A DNA stretch of 64,000 nt, from assembly GCF_004295585.1 (NCBI RefSeq), contig NZ_AP019400.1, positions 2,764,001 through 2,828,000 on the forward strand. The letters are read 5' to 3'. Position numbers and translations under genes: made by a program. This document shows, in pieces, positions 16,832-26,153 of this stretch. The notes beneath the pieces are model-generated. The model searched no databases. It was not told the origin of the DNA and saw only the letters and a list, made by a program, of their open reading frames with translations. This DNA comes from Cohnella abietis. Its GTDB lineage: Bacteria; Bacillota; Bacilli; Paenibacillales; Paenibacillaceae. The stretch's first letter is position 1; every line of letters begins with the position of its first letter.

Positions 16832-18007
16832 ATGAACAAATTCAATAAATTAGCATGTCTATTACTTGCGGCAACATTGGTGCTAAGCGCCTGCGGGAAA
16901 AATAATAACAGTGCACCAGCAGCAACCGAAACAAGTGCTCAGCAAAGCGGTGAAGCACCATCTACTGAGAAAAGTGCTATTCAGCAAGGAACAATTAAGC
17001 TTCAGGAAGAAACAACTAAACTACAGGCAGCCATCGATAAGAAGGACACGGATGAGGTTAAGCGTCTAGGTAAATCTATTAACGAAGCTTGGATATCTTT
17101 CGAGAGTTCTGTTCGCCAAATATTCCCACTCGAATATACAGAAGTAGAGAAATACGAGCTTCCAATCTATTCGGCATCAGCTTACGATAAAATAGATTTC
17201 GATGCTCTTAAAATAACGGCTGGCAAGCTTCAGGAAGCTTTAACAACACTACTTAATGCTAAGGAAACAACGGGAAGCACTTCGGAGCTTTTAACTAAGG
17301 CAGTCGCCAATTATAAAGTGTTCGTTCAAGAACAAGCTGACAATCTGGTCAGTCAGACGAAAGTGTTCGCTGAAGCTGTCAAAGCGGGCAATGCCGAGCA
17401 GGCGAAGCTTGAATATCCAAAAGCCCGTGTGTTCTTCGAGAGAATTGAGCCGATTGCCGAAAGCTTTGGTGATCTTGACCCGAGAATTGATGCACGTCTT
17501 GCCGATGCTGAGGATGAAGCAGCTTGGGGCGGATTCCATCGCATTGAAAAAGCACTTTGGTTAGACAATTCGCTAGAGGGCATGGATAAATACGCAGATC
17601 AGCTGGTTAAAGACACTGAGGAGCTCGCGGAAAAGATCAAAACGCTAGAATTAGAGCCAAAGGCAATGGTAGCTGGCGCGATGGAGCTGCTTAATGAAGC
17701 GGCGATTTCCAAAATCACAGGTGAAGAGGAAATCTATTCTCACACGGATCTGGTAGATTTTGATGCTAATGTTTATGGTTCCAAAACGGTATACTTAGCT
17801 ATTATTCCTGCCTTAAATGAGAAAAATCCAGATTTGGCTAATCAGTTAGATAAGCAATTCCTGTTGCTTGAGCAGACGCTGCTAGGCCATCAAACTAATG
17901 GAATATATGTAACCTACGATAAGCTGACGACGGAGCAAATTCGACTAATTAGCGATCAAATTAGCCAACTTTCCAACTTGATGTCCCAAACGGCAAGCAT
18001 TCTCTAG
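16832..18007 (+). CDS. efeO: EfeO, imelysin-family iron-uptake lipoprotein
   Basis: A 391-aa surface lipoprotein. The signal peptide ends in lipobox LSAC, with Cys at residue 21. A Ser/Thr/Ala-rich linker follows, then a helical N-terminal module and the M75/imelysin-like domain with the GxHxxE motif in WGGFHRIEKALW, which binds metal. EfeO delivers iron to EfeU. It lies 18 bp after efeU and 23 bp before efeB, so all three are co-transcribed under Fur control. Confidence 0.95.
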   Translation: MNKFNKLACLLLAATLVLSACGKNNNSAPAATETSAQQSGEAPSTEKSAIQQGTIKLQEETTKLQAAIDKKDTDEVKRLGKSINEAWISFESSVRQIFPLEYTEVEKYELPIYSASAYDKIDFDALKITAGKLQEALTTLLNAKETTGSTSELLTKAVANYKVFVQEQADNLVSQTKVFAEAVKAGNAEQAKLEYPKARVFFERIEPIAESFGDLDPRIDARLADAEDEAAWGGFHRIEKALWLDNSLEGMDKYADQLVKDTEELAEKIKTLELEPKAMVAGAMELLNEAAISKITGEEEIYSHTDLVDFDANVYGSKTVYLAIIPALNEKNPDLANQLDKQFLLLEQTLLGHQTNGIYVTYDKLTTEQIRLISDQISQLSNLMSQTASIL

Positions 18008-18030
18008 GGCGCGATTGAAGGAGAGATTAT

Positions 18031-19269
18031 ATGGATTCGAAGAAACAGCGAGAGGGTATGACACGGCGTGATTTTCTGAAAATGACGGCTGTGGCTGGTG
18101 TCGGTCTAGCTATTGGTGGGGCTGGAGTATCGGCGATTGAGCGGGCTGTTCGTCCTGCGAGCACTTCGGCTGCAGAAAGTAACCCTTCCGAGGATACAAT
18201 TCCGATGTACGGTGAACATCAGGCGGGCATTATTACTCCTCAGCAGACGTATATGTATTTGGCGAGCTTTCGTATTACGACAGAAGACAAGGCAGCTGTT
18301 ATTCGATTGTTCCGTGACTGGACGAGATTTAGTGATTTGAGTACTTCAGGCGGTACGATGAAAACAGGTGATAATCCATTACTGCCACCAAGTGATACAG
18401 GAGAAACGCTAGATTTGCCAGCATCGAAGCTAACTGTAACCTTTGGTTTTGGACCTACGTTTTTCAGTGTGGAGGGTAAGAACCGGTTTGGTATATCAGC
18501 GAAAAGCCCTCGCTACTTAAAGGATATTCCACGGATGCCGAAGGACAATCTGGATCACCTTCAATCTGGTGGTGATGTCATTGTTCAAGTGTGCGCGGAG
18601 GATCAGCAGGTCGCTTTCCATGCGGTTCGGAATTTTATTAGGCTCTCAACTGGATATGCTACACTTAAGTGGATTCAAGAGGGCTTCATAAGTGGCAGCG
18701 GGGGTAAAACTCCTCGTAATCTCTTCGGCTTCAAGGATGGGACAGCTAATAATCTTCATCAGACACCAGCTGGCTACAATGATGTCGTCTGGGCAGGAGA
18801 AGATGAGCCTGCTTGGATGAAGGGCGGCACTTACTTGGCTTATCGCAAGGTGCGAATGTTGCTCGAGGTGTGGGACAGATCATCGTTAACCGATCAGGAG
18901 GACACCTTCGGTCGTCACAAGGAGTCGGGTGCCGCCTATGGCACCAAAGACGAATTCGACACGGTTGATCCAGCACAAATGCCAGTAAGTGCACATGTAC
19001 GTCTGGCTAAGCAATCGAAGCAGCTTATTCATCGCCGGGGCTACTCCTACACCGATGGTGTTGATCTTCGCACCGGCAATGTGAATGCGGGGCTCTTATT
19101 CATTAGCTATCAGAAGAATCCGGATGAACAGCTTATACCAATGCTAAAGCTGATGCAGAGCCAAGATAAGCTCAATGAGTATACCTCGCATGTAGCAAGC
19201 GCTCTGTTTGCTTGCCCAGGCGGGCTTCGTGAAGGCCAATATATTGGTCAGAGTATTTTGGAATCTTAA
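18031..19269 (+). CDS. efeB: EfeB, Tat-exported Dyp-type haem peroxidase
   Basis: A 412-aa haem peroxidase of the iron transport complex. The N-terminus carries a twin-arginine signal (TRRDFLKMTAVAGVGLAIGG), so the folded haem protein leaves by the Tat route. The Dyp signature GFKDGTANN carries the distal Asp, and RRGYSYTDG lies near the proximal His region. In EfeUOB it is thought to oxidise Fe(II) or act on haem before uptake by EfeU. GGAG lies upstream; a strong terminator follows at 19288. Confidence 0.95.
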   Translation: MDSKKQREGMTRRDFLKMTAVAGVGLAIGGAGVSAIERAVRPASTSAAESNPSEDTIPMYGEHQAGIITPQQTYMYLASFRITTEDKAAVIRLFRDWTRFSDLSTSGGTMKTGDNPLLPPSDTGETLDLPASKLTVTFGFGPTFFSVEGKNRFGISAKSPRYLKDIPRMPKDNLDHLQSGGDVIVQVCAEDQQVAFHAVRNFIRLSTGYATLKWIQEGFISGSGGKTPRNLFGFKDGTANNLHQTPAGYNDVVWAGEDEPAWMKGGTYLAYRKVRMLLEVWDRSSLTDQEDTFGRHKESGAAYGTKDEFDTVDPAQMPVSAHVRLAKQSKQLIHRRGYSYTDGVDLRTGNVNAGLLFISYQKNPDEQLIPMLKLMQSQDKLNEYTSHVASALFACPGGLREGQYIGQSILES

Positions 19270-19287
19270 TTATTTGTTTTCTTAGGC

Positions 19288-19325
19288 AAAAGGCTGGGCA
19301 GATGCTTTCTCTGCTCAGCCTTTTT
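19288..19325 (+). terminator. Terminator of efeUOB
   Basis: AGGCTGGGCAGA (19291-19302) pairs with TCTGCTCAGCCT (19310-19321) and runs into TTTTT. Confidence 0.92.
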
Positions 19326-19403
19326 ACTTTGTCCTAAACCTCATCCGACCTCTCGACACAACATGTATCGCCGTACTAAGGGAGTCAAGATCGGTTTGCG
19401 TGG

Positions 19404-19544
19404 TCCTCCGATTTAAACTTCCTGAGTGAACTACACATATGGGTTGGCAGACAGAATCGATTAACGAGATCCTCCAAATTAAACTTCCTGAATGAACTAC
19501 ACATATGGGTTGGCAGACAGGTATGTGTAGTTTACTCAGGAAGT
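19404..19544. repeat. Two 51-bp direct repeats plus one inverted arm (competing hairpins)
   Basis: Positions 19404-19454 and 19470-19520 are near-identical direct copies (66-bp spacing), each carrying ACTTCCTGA and AACTACACATA. The single inverted arm 19522-19544 pairs over 23 bp with the second copy (19483-19505, two mismatches) or with the first (19417-19439, one mismatch). No T-run follows. This lies in a 690-bp space (19326-20014) with no convincing gene. Confidence 0.8.
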
Positions 19545-19563
19545 CCGGGGAGGAGAGGGGCTC

Positions 19564-19713
19564 GTGAAAATTTGGGCAGGTAAAAAAGGTGAAATGAGTA
19601 AACTAGATCAAATTCTTTACCCCGCATACCTCTGCCTACTGCAACTCGCTGTCTGTCTAGCGCGCCCCGAACTGCATTATCGCATACAAGAAAGGGCTGT
19701 GTGTTCTGGCTAA
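19564..19713 (+). CDS. Possible small ORF, 49 aa (doubtful)
   Basis: A GTG start follows GGAGGAGAGGGGCTC, a good ribosome binding site, and 49 codons follow. The peptide contains KLDQILYPAYLCLLQLAVCLARP, a mildly hydrophobic stretch with two cysteines. I recognise no family. It may be chance. Confidence 0.2.
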   Translation: MKIWAGKKGEMSKLDQILYPAYLCLLQLAVCLARPELHYRIQERAVCSG

Positions 19714-19891
19714 CGAACTGTATCGTACTTATTATCGATAAGATGGCTACATATTTATTTTAAACTCCAGTGGTGTTATTGAGTCATTTAGAGGAGGAAA
19801 GGAGCTACTCTGCTGGATATAAGATGTTTGGAATGTTTAAAATATAAAACCATCATATTTTGAGCAAATAAGTGTTATTGGGTTCGTAAGC

Positions 19892-19939
19892 CGCATGTTC
19901 CGTGTATGGAACGGATAAACTCCGATGTGCCAACATGCG
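19892..19939. repeat. Inverted repeat in the gap before the metallophosphoesterase gene end
   Basis: CGCATGTT (19892-19899) is inverted at 19932-19939, with an inner GTTCC/GGAAC stem. TTTT follows on the plus strand. It could terminate transcription from either side; evidence is weak. Confidence 0.35.
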
Positions 19940-20014
19940 ATTTTGTTCACGATATTCGTTAGCTGAAATTGCGTTCTTAGCCTCATTGAGTTCGCTATCC
20001 GAACTTAGTAAGGC

Positions 20015-20866
20015 TTACTCGCGATTTAAGGTGAATACCGATAGCTCTGGCGCACTGCCTATGCGAATTCGTATTCGTGTCGTTCCGATCCCTCGATTGA
20101 CGAACAGTAAGTACGGACGGAGTCCTCGGCTTTTACTTTGAATGGAGTACATTCCTCTAACATACCTTCTACCTAAGGATGTTCGTATTAACGCTCCTAG
20201 AATAGGTAGATGGACCTGACCGCCATGACTATGTCCAGATAACTGCAGATCAACAGGATATTGGGCTAGACTGTCAGCGACGTCTGGTTCATGAGTGAGT
20301 AGTAAATTAAAGCCTTCCTGCTTTAATGCAGAGAGCGTTTTTCTCGCTGCAGGCTGACCTAGTACATAGTCGTCTAAGCCTGCTATTGTAATGAATTCTC
20401 CGGCAGGCAATCTAACCTTCAGTAGATCATTGATTATAACCTTAAATCCGGCTTGATTAAGAAAGGACCCTGATGTACGAATTTTCCTTGTATAGCCAAA
20501 ATCATGGTTACCGTAGACAGCGAATTTGCCGAGGGGTGCGTGGATTCGAGCAAGGATAGATGTTGGATCGTTGTCCGTAGCATTCGTTTTACCCCGTGAA
20601 TCGAAGAGGTCACCAGTGAAGACGACAATATCGGGCTGTAACGAATTAATAGCGGTAATCAATTCATCAAGCTGCTGGAGTGAGTAATGAGGACCGATGT
20701 GAGTGTCGCTAAATTGCACGATAGTTATGCCATGAAAGCCTTCAGGGATTAAGGGAGATGAGATCGTATGTCTAGAAATCGTAAGTCTCCTAGGCTCAAT
20801 AAATACTCCATAAGTACATATTAATATACTTATGATAACGAATCCGAAGATCAGATATATGAGCAT
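20015..20866 (-). CDS. Membrane-anchored metallophosphoesterase (YkuE/YaeI-like)
   Basis: A 283-aa calcineurin-like phosphoesterase. Residues 1-22 are a membrane anchor, so the catalytic domain lies on the membrane surface. Metal-binding motifs occur in order: FSDTHIG, FTGDLFD, YGNHDFG, LLTHEPD and SGHSHGGQVHLP. This is the set seen in YkuE/LpxG-type enzymes. The substrate, possibly a lipid or cell-wall phosphate, is unknown. AAGGATGA precedes the ATG. It is transcribed divergently from the chemotaxis receptor. Confidence 0.9.
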   Translation of the reverse strand: MLIYLIFGFVIISILICTYGVFIEPRRLTISRHTISSPLIPEGFHGITIVQFSDTHIGPHYSLQQLDELITAINSLQPDIVVFTGDLFDSRGKTNATDNDPTSILARIHAPLGKFAVYGNHDFGYTRKIRTSGSFLNQAGFKVIINDLLKVRLPAGEFITIAGLDDYVLGQPAARKTLSALKQEGFNLLLTHEPDVADSLAQYPVDLQLSGHSHGGQVHLPILGALIRTSLGRRYVRGMYSIQSKSRGLRPYLLFVNRGIGTTRIRIRIGSAPELSVFTLNRE

Positions 20867-21009
20867 GAACGATCATCCTTTCTATTCCTATATTAAGGTA
20901 ACATGTGGAGAAAAGGAATGAAAGAAAGTCGGTGTGATATTAGTCATAGTAGTCATGACAGTATACATGGTTAAATGGGAGGACATTTAGGCAACGGAGG
21001 AGAGCCAGC

Positions 21010-22284
21010 ATGAATTCCCAATTTGGAATTGTTAAGAAGATGGTCATCGGCATTACGTTAGCCTCGTCGGTAACTTATGGGACAAGCGCGTTTTTTCTAT
21101 TGGTTCTGAAGGATCAATTTACTTTCTTACCTGGTTGGCTGTTCGTTCTTCTTACGCTTCTGTTCGGAGTATTCTGGACTGGGTTATTCGGTTTTTTCGC
21201 AGCGAGGTGGCTGTTACGTCCTCTTCTGGGCCTAACGCTAGCCGCTCAGGAGGCAGCCAAAGGAAATCTTGGTGTGAAAGTCGTTACTCAACCTTCCAAT
21301 GATGAGATGCAGGCACTTGGAGAAGCCTTTACATTCATGCTGGATCAATTGCGAACAATTATTGCTGGAATTAAGGATAACACTCGGCAGACTGACTCAC
21401 ACGTTAAGGAACTGCAGGATGCGATTGGACAGGCGACAGGGCAAATTGAGCAAATGACAGATGAGTCAGAAGCGATTACGTCTGGCACGCAAACACAAGC
21501 AGATTCTGCAGAACTAATGCACCATAAGGCAGAGGCTTTATCTGTAGCCGCCGATAGGATGAGTGAGGAAGCTGCCAACGCACGGGATAGAGCATGGCAA
21601 ATGAATCGATCAGCGAAGCAAAGTGAAGAGGTATTCCACTCCCTCATTGCTGGAATGCATCAATTGTCTGAGCTTAATCGTGAAGCAATGGATGTTGTAG
21701 CGCAGCTTAGTAGCTATGCCAATGAAATAGGCACGATATCTAATGTTGTCGGAGACATTGCGGACCAGACTCATTTGCTAGCATTGAATGCTTCCATCGA
21801 GGCGGCAAGGGCGGGAGAAGAGGGACGAGGATTCGATGTAGTGGCACAAGCCGTCAAGTCTCTTGCGGACGAAAGCGCGGGCTCAGTCAAGACAATACGA
21901 GGACTTATTAGACAAATTCAAGGTGAAGTGACAAGGGCAGTCGGACATATTCGCACACAGTATGAGGTTTCGGAGCGGGAAGCTAAGATGGGCGAACAAT
22001 TTGCCACAGCTTTCCATGATGTGAACATGGAAGCCGAGCAGGTCGTTACTATCGTCGAAGCTGTAGCAAGCGGCTTAACGCTGCAAGCCAGGCAAGCTAC
22101 TGAACAATTAAATGAAGCACGCCGAATTGCCCAAGTCGCGGAGCAAATTCGACTCGGGGCCCAGCAGGTGTTCTCGGCTTCTGAAGAACAGACAGCAGTT
22201 ATGCAGGAAATATCAGCTTCGACAGACAATCTAAGAGCGAAATCATCCGAGCTTCGTAGTAAAGCTGATTATTTCCGGTCATAA
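21010..22284 (+). CDS. Methyl-accepting chemotaxis protein without a large sensory domain
   Basis: A 424-aa signalling protein. Two membrane helices (about 10-32 and 38-65) are joined by only a few residues, so there is no extracellular ligand domain. A HAMP-like segment follows (RPLLGLTLAAQEAAKGNLGV), then a long coiled-coil methylation region and the conserved signalling tip ADQTHLLALNASIEAARAGEEGRGF, which contacts CheA and CheW. Such receptors sense cytoplasmic or membrane signals. GGAGG lies upstream; a terminator follows at 22326. Confidence 0.9.
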   Translation: MNSQFGIVKKMVIGITLASSVTYGTSAFFLLVLKDQFTFLPGWLFVLLTLLFGVFWTGLFGFFAARWLLRPLLGLTLAAQEAAKGNLGVKVVTQPSNDEMQALGEAFTFMLDQLRTIIAGIKDNTRQTDSHVKELQDAIGQATGQIEQMTDESEAITSGTQTQADSAELMHHKAEALSVAADRMSEEAANARDRAWQMNRSAKQSEEVFHSLIAGMHQLSELNREAMDVVAQLSSYANEIGTISNVVGDIADQTHLLALNASIEAARAGEEGRGFDVVAQAVKSLADESAGSVKTIRGLIRQIQGEVTRAVGHIRTQYEVSEREAKMGEQFATAFHDVNMEAEQVVTIVEAVASGLTLQARQATEQLNEARRIAQVAEQIRLGAQQVFSASEEQTAVMQEISASTDNLRAKSSELRSKADYFRS

Positions 22285-22325
22285 TAGTTATGGCATTCAG
22301 CTGCATGTATTACGTTACATAGATT

Positions 22326-22368
22326 AGCTATTCCCAAGGTTGAAGGGCCGAGGGGATAGCTTTTTTTT
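22326..22368 (+). terminator. Terminator of the chemotaxis receptor gene
   Basis: AGCTATTCCC (22326-22335) pairs with GGGGATAGCT (22352-22361) and is followed by eight T. Confidence 0.9.
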
Positions 22369-22376
22369 GCAAAACC

Positions 22377-22415
22377 TTGACAAATCCGATATATACAATC
22401 ATAATGATAATATCA
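22377..22415 (+). promoter_or_regulatory. pncAB promoter with palindromic operator candidate
   Basis: TTGACA (22377-22382), 17 bp, CATAAT (22400-22405). The perfect palindrome TGATAATATCA (22405-22415) starts at the last base of the -10, where a repressor such as a niacin or NAD-responsive regulator could act. The identity of the regulator is not shown by the sequence. Confidence 0.6.
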
Positions 22416-22461
22416 AATCGACATTATATATAAAAATTAATGATACAAGGAGCGTGCCCAG

Positions 22462-23001
22462 ATGAAGGCTATTATTGTCATTGACTACACGGTGGACTTT
22501 GTAGTGGGAAATCTACCGGTCGGACAGCCCGGAATAGATATTGAACAACGAATTGTACAGCTAACAAAGCAGTTCGCTGAGCAAAAGGACTTCATTGTTA
22601 TGGCCGTTGATTTACATGAGGAGGAAGATGTATTTCATCCCGAAACGAAGCTTTTTCCGCCGCACAATATTCGAGGAACAGCTGGAAGAGACCTTTATGG
22701 ACAGTTAGGAAGCTGGTACTCTGACAACAAGCAATTGGTTTATTGGATGGATAAAACGAGATATAGTGCATTTTGTGGAACTGATCTAGAGTTACAGCTC
22801 CGCACAAGGGGGATTGAAGAGATTCATCTTGTGGGAGTATGTACGGATATCTGTGTTTTGCATACTGCCGTAGATGCTTACAATAAGGGCTTCCGAATTG
22901 TTATTCACCAGGATGCAGTAGCTAGCTTTAATCAGCCTGGGCACGACTGGGCTATCGGTCATTTCGAACAAACGCTTGGCGCAACGGTCGTAAGCAAGTA
23001 A
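22462..23001 (+). CDS. pncA: Nicotinamidase (isochorismatase-fold amidohydrolase)
   Basis: A 179-aa cysteine hydrolase converting nicotinamide to nicotinate for NAD salvage. The catalytic Asp is in IVIDYTVDF (residue 8), the Lys in MDKTRYSAF and the nucleophilic Cys in GVCTDICV with its preceding cis-peptide region. The assignment as nicotinamidase rather than another isochorismatase-like enzyme rests on the nicotinate phosphoribosyltransferase gene directly downstream (49 bp). Confidence 0.92.
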   Translation: MKAIIVIDYTVDFVVGNLPVGQPGIDIEQRIVQLTKQFAEQKDFIVMAVDLHEEEDVFHPETKLFPPHNIRGTAGRDLYGQLGSWYSDNKQLVYWMDKTRYSAFCGTDLELQLRTRGIEEIHLVGVCTDICVLHTAVDAYNKGFRIVIHQDAVASFNQPGHDWAIGHFEQTLGATVVSK

Positions 23002-23050
23002 TAGCTAGTCATTATTTTACAAACTCATACTGCAATGGAGAGTGACCCCC

Positions 23051-24493
23051 ATGAACGAAACTAACTTAACACTTCATACCGACAAATATCAAATAAATAT
23101 GATGTATGCCCACTGGAAGCAAGGCTCGATGAACGAGAAGGTTGTGTTCGAGGCCTATTTCCGCAAGCTCCCCTTTGGAAATGGTTATGCCGTCTTCGCG
23201 GGATTGGAGCGGATGGTTAAATACATCAGCAGTTTAGCCTTTGGTGACGATGAAATTGCATTTTTGCGCACACAGGAAGAGCAATATGAAGAGGAATTCT
23301 TTGAGGAGCTAAGAAGGTTTCGTTTCACAGGAAATCTATTTGCTATGCAAGAGGGCACGCTTGTCTTTCCTAATGAGCCACTTTTTCGGATAGAAGCAAG
23401 AGTGTTCGAGGCACAGCTAATTGAGACAGCCATGCTCAATTTTATGAACTATCAAACGTTGATTGCGACGAAGGCGTCAAGAATACAGCGGGTAGCTAAG
23501 GGTGATAAGCTGCTTGAATTCGGAACGAGACGGGCGCAGGAAGCGGATGCAGCGGTTTGGGGAGCAAGGGCTACCTATATAGCCGGGTTTCATGCTACAT
23601 CTAATATGCGTGCAGGAATGATGTTTGGAATCCCGACCTCTGGTACTCATGCTCATGCTTGGATTCAAGGACATGATTCTGAGGTGGAGGCTTTTCGTAA
23701 ATATGCGGAAGTGATGCCTGATCATGTTACTCTGCTAGTTGATACGTATGATACGTTGAAAAGTGGTGTTCCGAACGCGATCATAATCGCCAAGGAGCTG
23801 GAACAGCGCGGTAAGAAATTAAAGGGCATTCGCTTAGATAGCGGAGATCTAGCTTATTTATCAAAGCGGGCAAGAGCTATGCTGGATGAGGCACAGCTAC
23901 CTTATGTGAAAATTGTTGCATCGAATGATCTGGACGAGAACATTATTTCTGAGCTTAAAGCCCAAGGAGCCAAAATCGATATTTGGGGCGTAGGAACTCA
24001 GTTAATTACTGCTTTCGATCAGCCTTCGTTAGGCGGAGTCTACAAGCTAGTCGCTCGTGAGAAGGAAGAAGGATATGTACCTGTAATTAAGATTTCGGGT
24101 AATCCTGAGAAAATATCAAATCCAGGTATTAAAGAAGTGTTCCGGATCATCAACAAGCAAACGGGGATGGCGGAAGCAGACTACATGAGCTTGCCTGATG
24201 AATCGGACTTCCCGAACGGCGAGGCTATCAAGCTAGTTGACCCTCTTCATCCTCATATGGTTAAAAAGATTGAAAGCTATGAGGCCATACCTCTACTACA
24301 GCCGATATTCAAAAATGGAAAGCTTGAATATCGTTTGCCAAGCTTAGAGGAAATACGCAGCTATCATCAGAAGCAAATGGCGTTATTCTGGCCCGAATAT
24401 TTGCGAAAGCTTAATCCGGAGATGTACCGAATCAACTTTAGTCCGGCAATTTTGGAGCTGAGAATGAAATTATTGAAACAATATCAGCATTAG
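23051..24493 (+). CDS. pncB: Nicotinate phosphoribosyltransferase
   Basis: A 480-aa enzyme making nicotinate mononucleotide from nicotinate and PRPP. Family motifs include LHTDKYQINMMYAHW at the N-terminus, LEFGTRRAQ, GIPTSGTHAHAW, GIRLDSGDLAYLS and WGVGTQLITAFDQPSLGGVYKLV. The frame opens at GTG 23042, but GGAGAG eight bases before ATG 23051 supports the latter. It follows pncA and makes a two-step NAD salvage unit. DegV, 72 bp downstream, may be read through. Confidence 0.94.
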   Translation: MNETNLTLHTDKYQINMMYAHWKQGSMNEKVVFEAYFRKLPFGNGYAVFAGLERMVKYISSLAFGDDEIAFLRTQEEQYEEEFFEELRRFRFTGNLFAMQEGTLVFPNEPLFRIEARVFEAQLIETAMLNFMNYQTLIATKASRIQRVAKGDKLLEFGTRRAQEADAAVWGARATYIAGFHATSNMRAGMMFGIPTSGTHAHAWIQGHDSEVEAFRKYAEVMPDHVTLLVDTYDTLKSGVPNAIIIAKELEQRGKKLKGIRLDSGDLAYLSKRARAMLDEAQLPYVKIVASNDLDENIISELKAQGAKIDIWGVGTQLITAFDQPSLGGVYKLVAREKEEGYVPVIKISGNPEKISNPGIKEVFRIINKQTGMAEADYMSLPDESDFPNGEAIKLVDPLHPHMVKKIESYEAIPLLQPIFKNGKLEYRLPSLEEIRSYHQKQMALFWPEYLRKLNPEMYRINFSPAILELRMKLLKQYQH

Positions 24494-24565
24494 TAACGTA
24501 CTATCAACTAGGCTTGTTCAGTAATGACATAAATAACACAAACCACGAGACTTGGTGAAAGCAGG

Positions 24566-25417
24566 ATGACCCCCGTGAGCAAAATTAAAATAGTAACAGA
24601 TTCAACAGTGGATTTGTCTGATGAGAGTATAAAGGAATTCGGTATCGAGGTTGTTCCTTTGACCATCTGTATCGACAATAAAACATATATAGACCGTGTT
24701 GATATTACACCTGTTGAGTTTATAGAGAAAATGAAGCAATCCAAGGAGCTCCCTAAGAGCTCGCAGCCATCAACTGGCGCATTTCTAGAGGTTTATGATC
24801 GACTGGGCAACGAGGGCTACGAGGTACTCTCCATCCATATGACTGGAGGAATGAGTGGTACTGTCCGCTCAGCCTCTATAGCTGCAGAGATGTCAGAAAC
24901 GAATGTCAGAGTTGTAGATTCCCGTTATATTTCCAAGGCGTTATCCTTTCAGGTACTAGAAGCGGCGACCATGGCGAGGGAAGGCAGGAGCATGGTAGAC
25001 ATTGTGGCCCGACTTGAGGAAATTCGGCTGCAAACCCAGCTTTACGTCGTAGTGGATACGCTAGATAATCTGGTCAAGGGCGGCAGGATTGGCAAAGGGA
25101 GAGCGTGGATAGGCTCCTTGCTTAAGATCAAAATCATCGCGTCGCTTGCGGGTGGGGAGTATACTCCTGTTGCCAAGGTAAGAAGCCGTGCACATATCAT
25201 TACGTACCTTGCGAAGCAATTCACAGAGGATGTGAAGGGGAAAACGATCAAGGGCGTCGGGATCGTTCATGCAGAAGGCTTTGAACTGGCGACTAAGCTG
25301 AAGGAAGCTATTATAGAATTGACGGGCTACGATAAAATCAATATTGAGGACACGACACCTGTTATTAGTACACACACTGGTGTAGGTGCTATCAGCTTTA
25401 TGTATTATCTTGAGTAG
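24566..25417 (+). CDS. DegV-family fatty-acid-binding protein (FakB type)
   Basis: A 283-aa two-domain protein that binds one fatty acid and presents it to a FakA-type kinase. Motifs are VTDSTVDLSDE, SSQPSTGAF, SIHMTGGMSGT, VDSRYIS and STHTGVGAISF, all usual for DegV proteins. GGTGA lies before ATG 24566; GTG 24575, with AGG upstream, is an alternative start. Its partner kinase gene is not in the window. Confidence 0.9.
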   Translation: MTPVSKIKIVTDSTVDLSDESIKEFGIEVVPLTICIDNKTYIDRVDITPVEFIEKMKQSKELPKSSQPSTGAFLEVYDRLGNEGYEVLSIHMTGGMSGTVRSASIAAEMSETNVRVVDSRYISKALSFQVLEAATMAREGRSMVDIVARLEEIRLQTQLYVVVDTLDNLVKGGRIGKGRAWIGSLLKIKIIASLAGGEYTPVAKVRSRAHIITYLAKQFTEDVKGKTIKGVGIVHAEGFELATKLKEAIIELTGYDKINIEDTTPVISTHTGVGAISFMYYLE

Positions 25418-25517
25418 TTGGCAGGTACTATAAGAAGTTAGTACTATTCCCTATGTCTTATTCCCTATATGATTGCTTTAACGAAACAACAAAGCCATTC
25501 ATTAGGAGGATAATATC

Positions 25518-26033
25518 ATGGAAAATAATACTACAAACGTAAATCATACTGCTAACGTAAATCATACACCTAGACGTGCAAACTTTTATCGCCGCCGGAA
25601 TACACCAACTTATACTTTTATGGCTTGGGGTGCATTTATTCTTGCTTTCGGATTTGAGTTTGGTGGAATCTATTCCTTGAAACAACCGCTTTCTGTCAGA
25701 GGTTATTACGCAGCAGTCGCTATTCTACTCATTATTACTTCCTTCGTTCTTCAGAAGGTCATAAGAGATAACGACGAGGACAATTATCTTAGAGAGCAGA
25801 ACTATCAGCACCGCAAGCGGAATACGTCGGCATTCACATTTTTATCTTGGATCGGCTTCATTCTTGCCATTCTGTTCGAATTCATAGGACTAACAACATT
25901 GGAAGAGCCGTTCTACGTTGTAGGCTACTACGCAATTGCAGCTGCATTCCTAATTGTCACTAGCCTAGTGCTTCAGAAGACAGTTCGTGATAATGAGGAA
26001 GATAAAATAAACAACGACAATTACGAAGCATAA
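25518..26033 (+). CDS. YiaA/YiaB-family four-helix membrane protein
   Basis: A 171-aa membrane protein made of two copies of the YiaAB two-helix unit, at residues about 30-85 and 98-155. Each has TFMAWGAFILAFGFEFGGIYSL or the parallel TFLSWIGFILAILFEFIGLTTL, and ends VLQK-(V/T)-(I/V)-RDN. The N-terminal tail holds a small duplication (NVNHT twice). GGAGG precedes the start. Function is unknown in all relatives. A terminator follows. Confidence 0.88.
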   Translation: MENNTTNVNHTANVNHTPRRANFYRRRNTPTYTFMAWGAFILAFGFEFGGIYSLKQPLSVRGYYAAVAILLIITSFVLQKVIRDNDEDNYLREQNYQHRKRNTSAFTFLSWIGFILAILFEFIGLTTLEEPFYVVGYYAIAAAFLIVTSLVLQKTVRDNEEDKINNDNYEA

Positions 26034-26054
26034 TGTGGTAAAATAATACAGAAT

Positions 26055-26102
26055 AAATCCTCTCCCTAAGCATTCGTTGAATGTCAGTGAGAGGATTTTT
26101 TA
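26055..26102 (+). terminator. Terminator after the YiaAB gene
   Basis: AAATCCTCTC (26055-26064) pairs with GAGAGGATTT (26089-26098) around an inner CATTC/GAATG stem; TTTTTT follows. Confidence 0.88.
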
Positions 26103-26153
26103 TTAGTGAGTTTAACGATTCCCCATGAATTGATTTGAAAGGGAGATAAACCA

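Noticed and set aside
16832..18007. EfeO as a simple binding protein of another transporter
   Set aside because: The GxHxxE imelysin motif and position between efeU and efeB make EfeO the better call.
22405..22415. Fur box before pncA
   Set aside because: The palindrome TGATAATATCA resembles a half Fur box, but it lacks the 7-1-7 layout and NAD salvage is not an expected Fur target.
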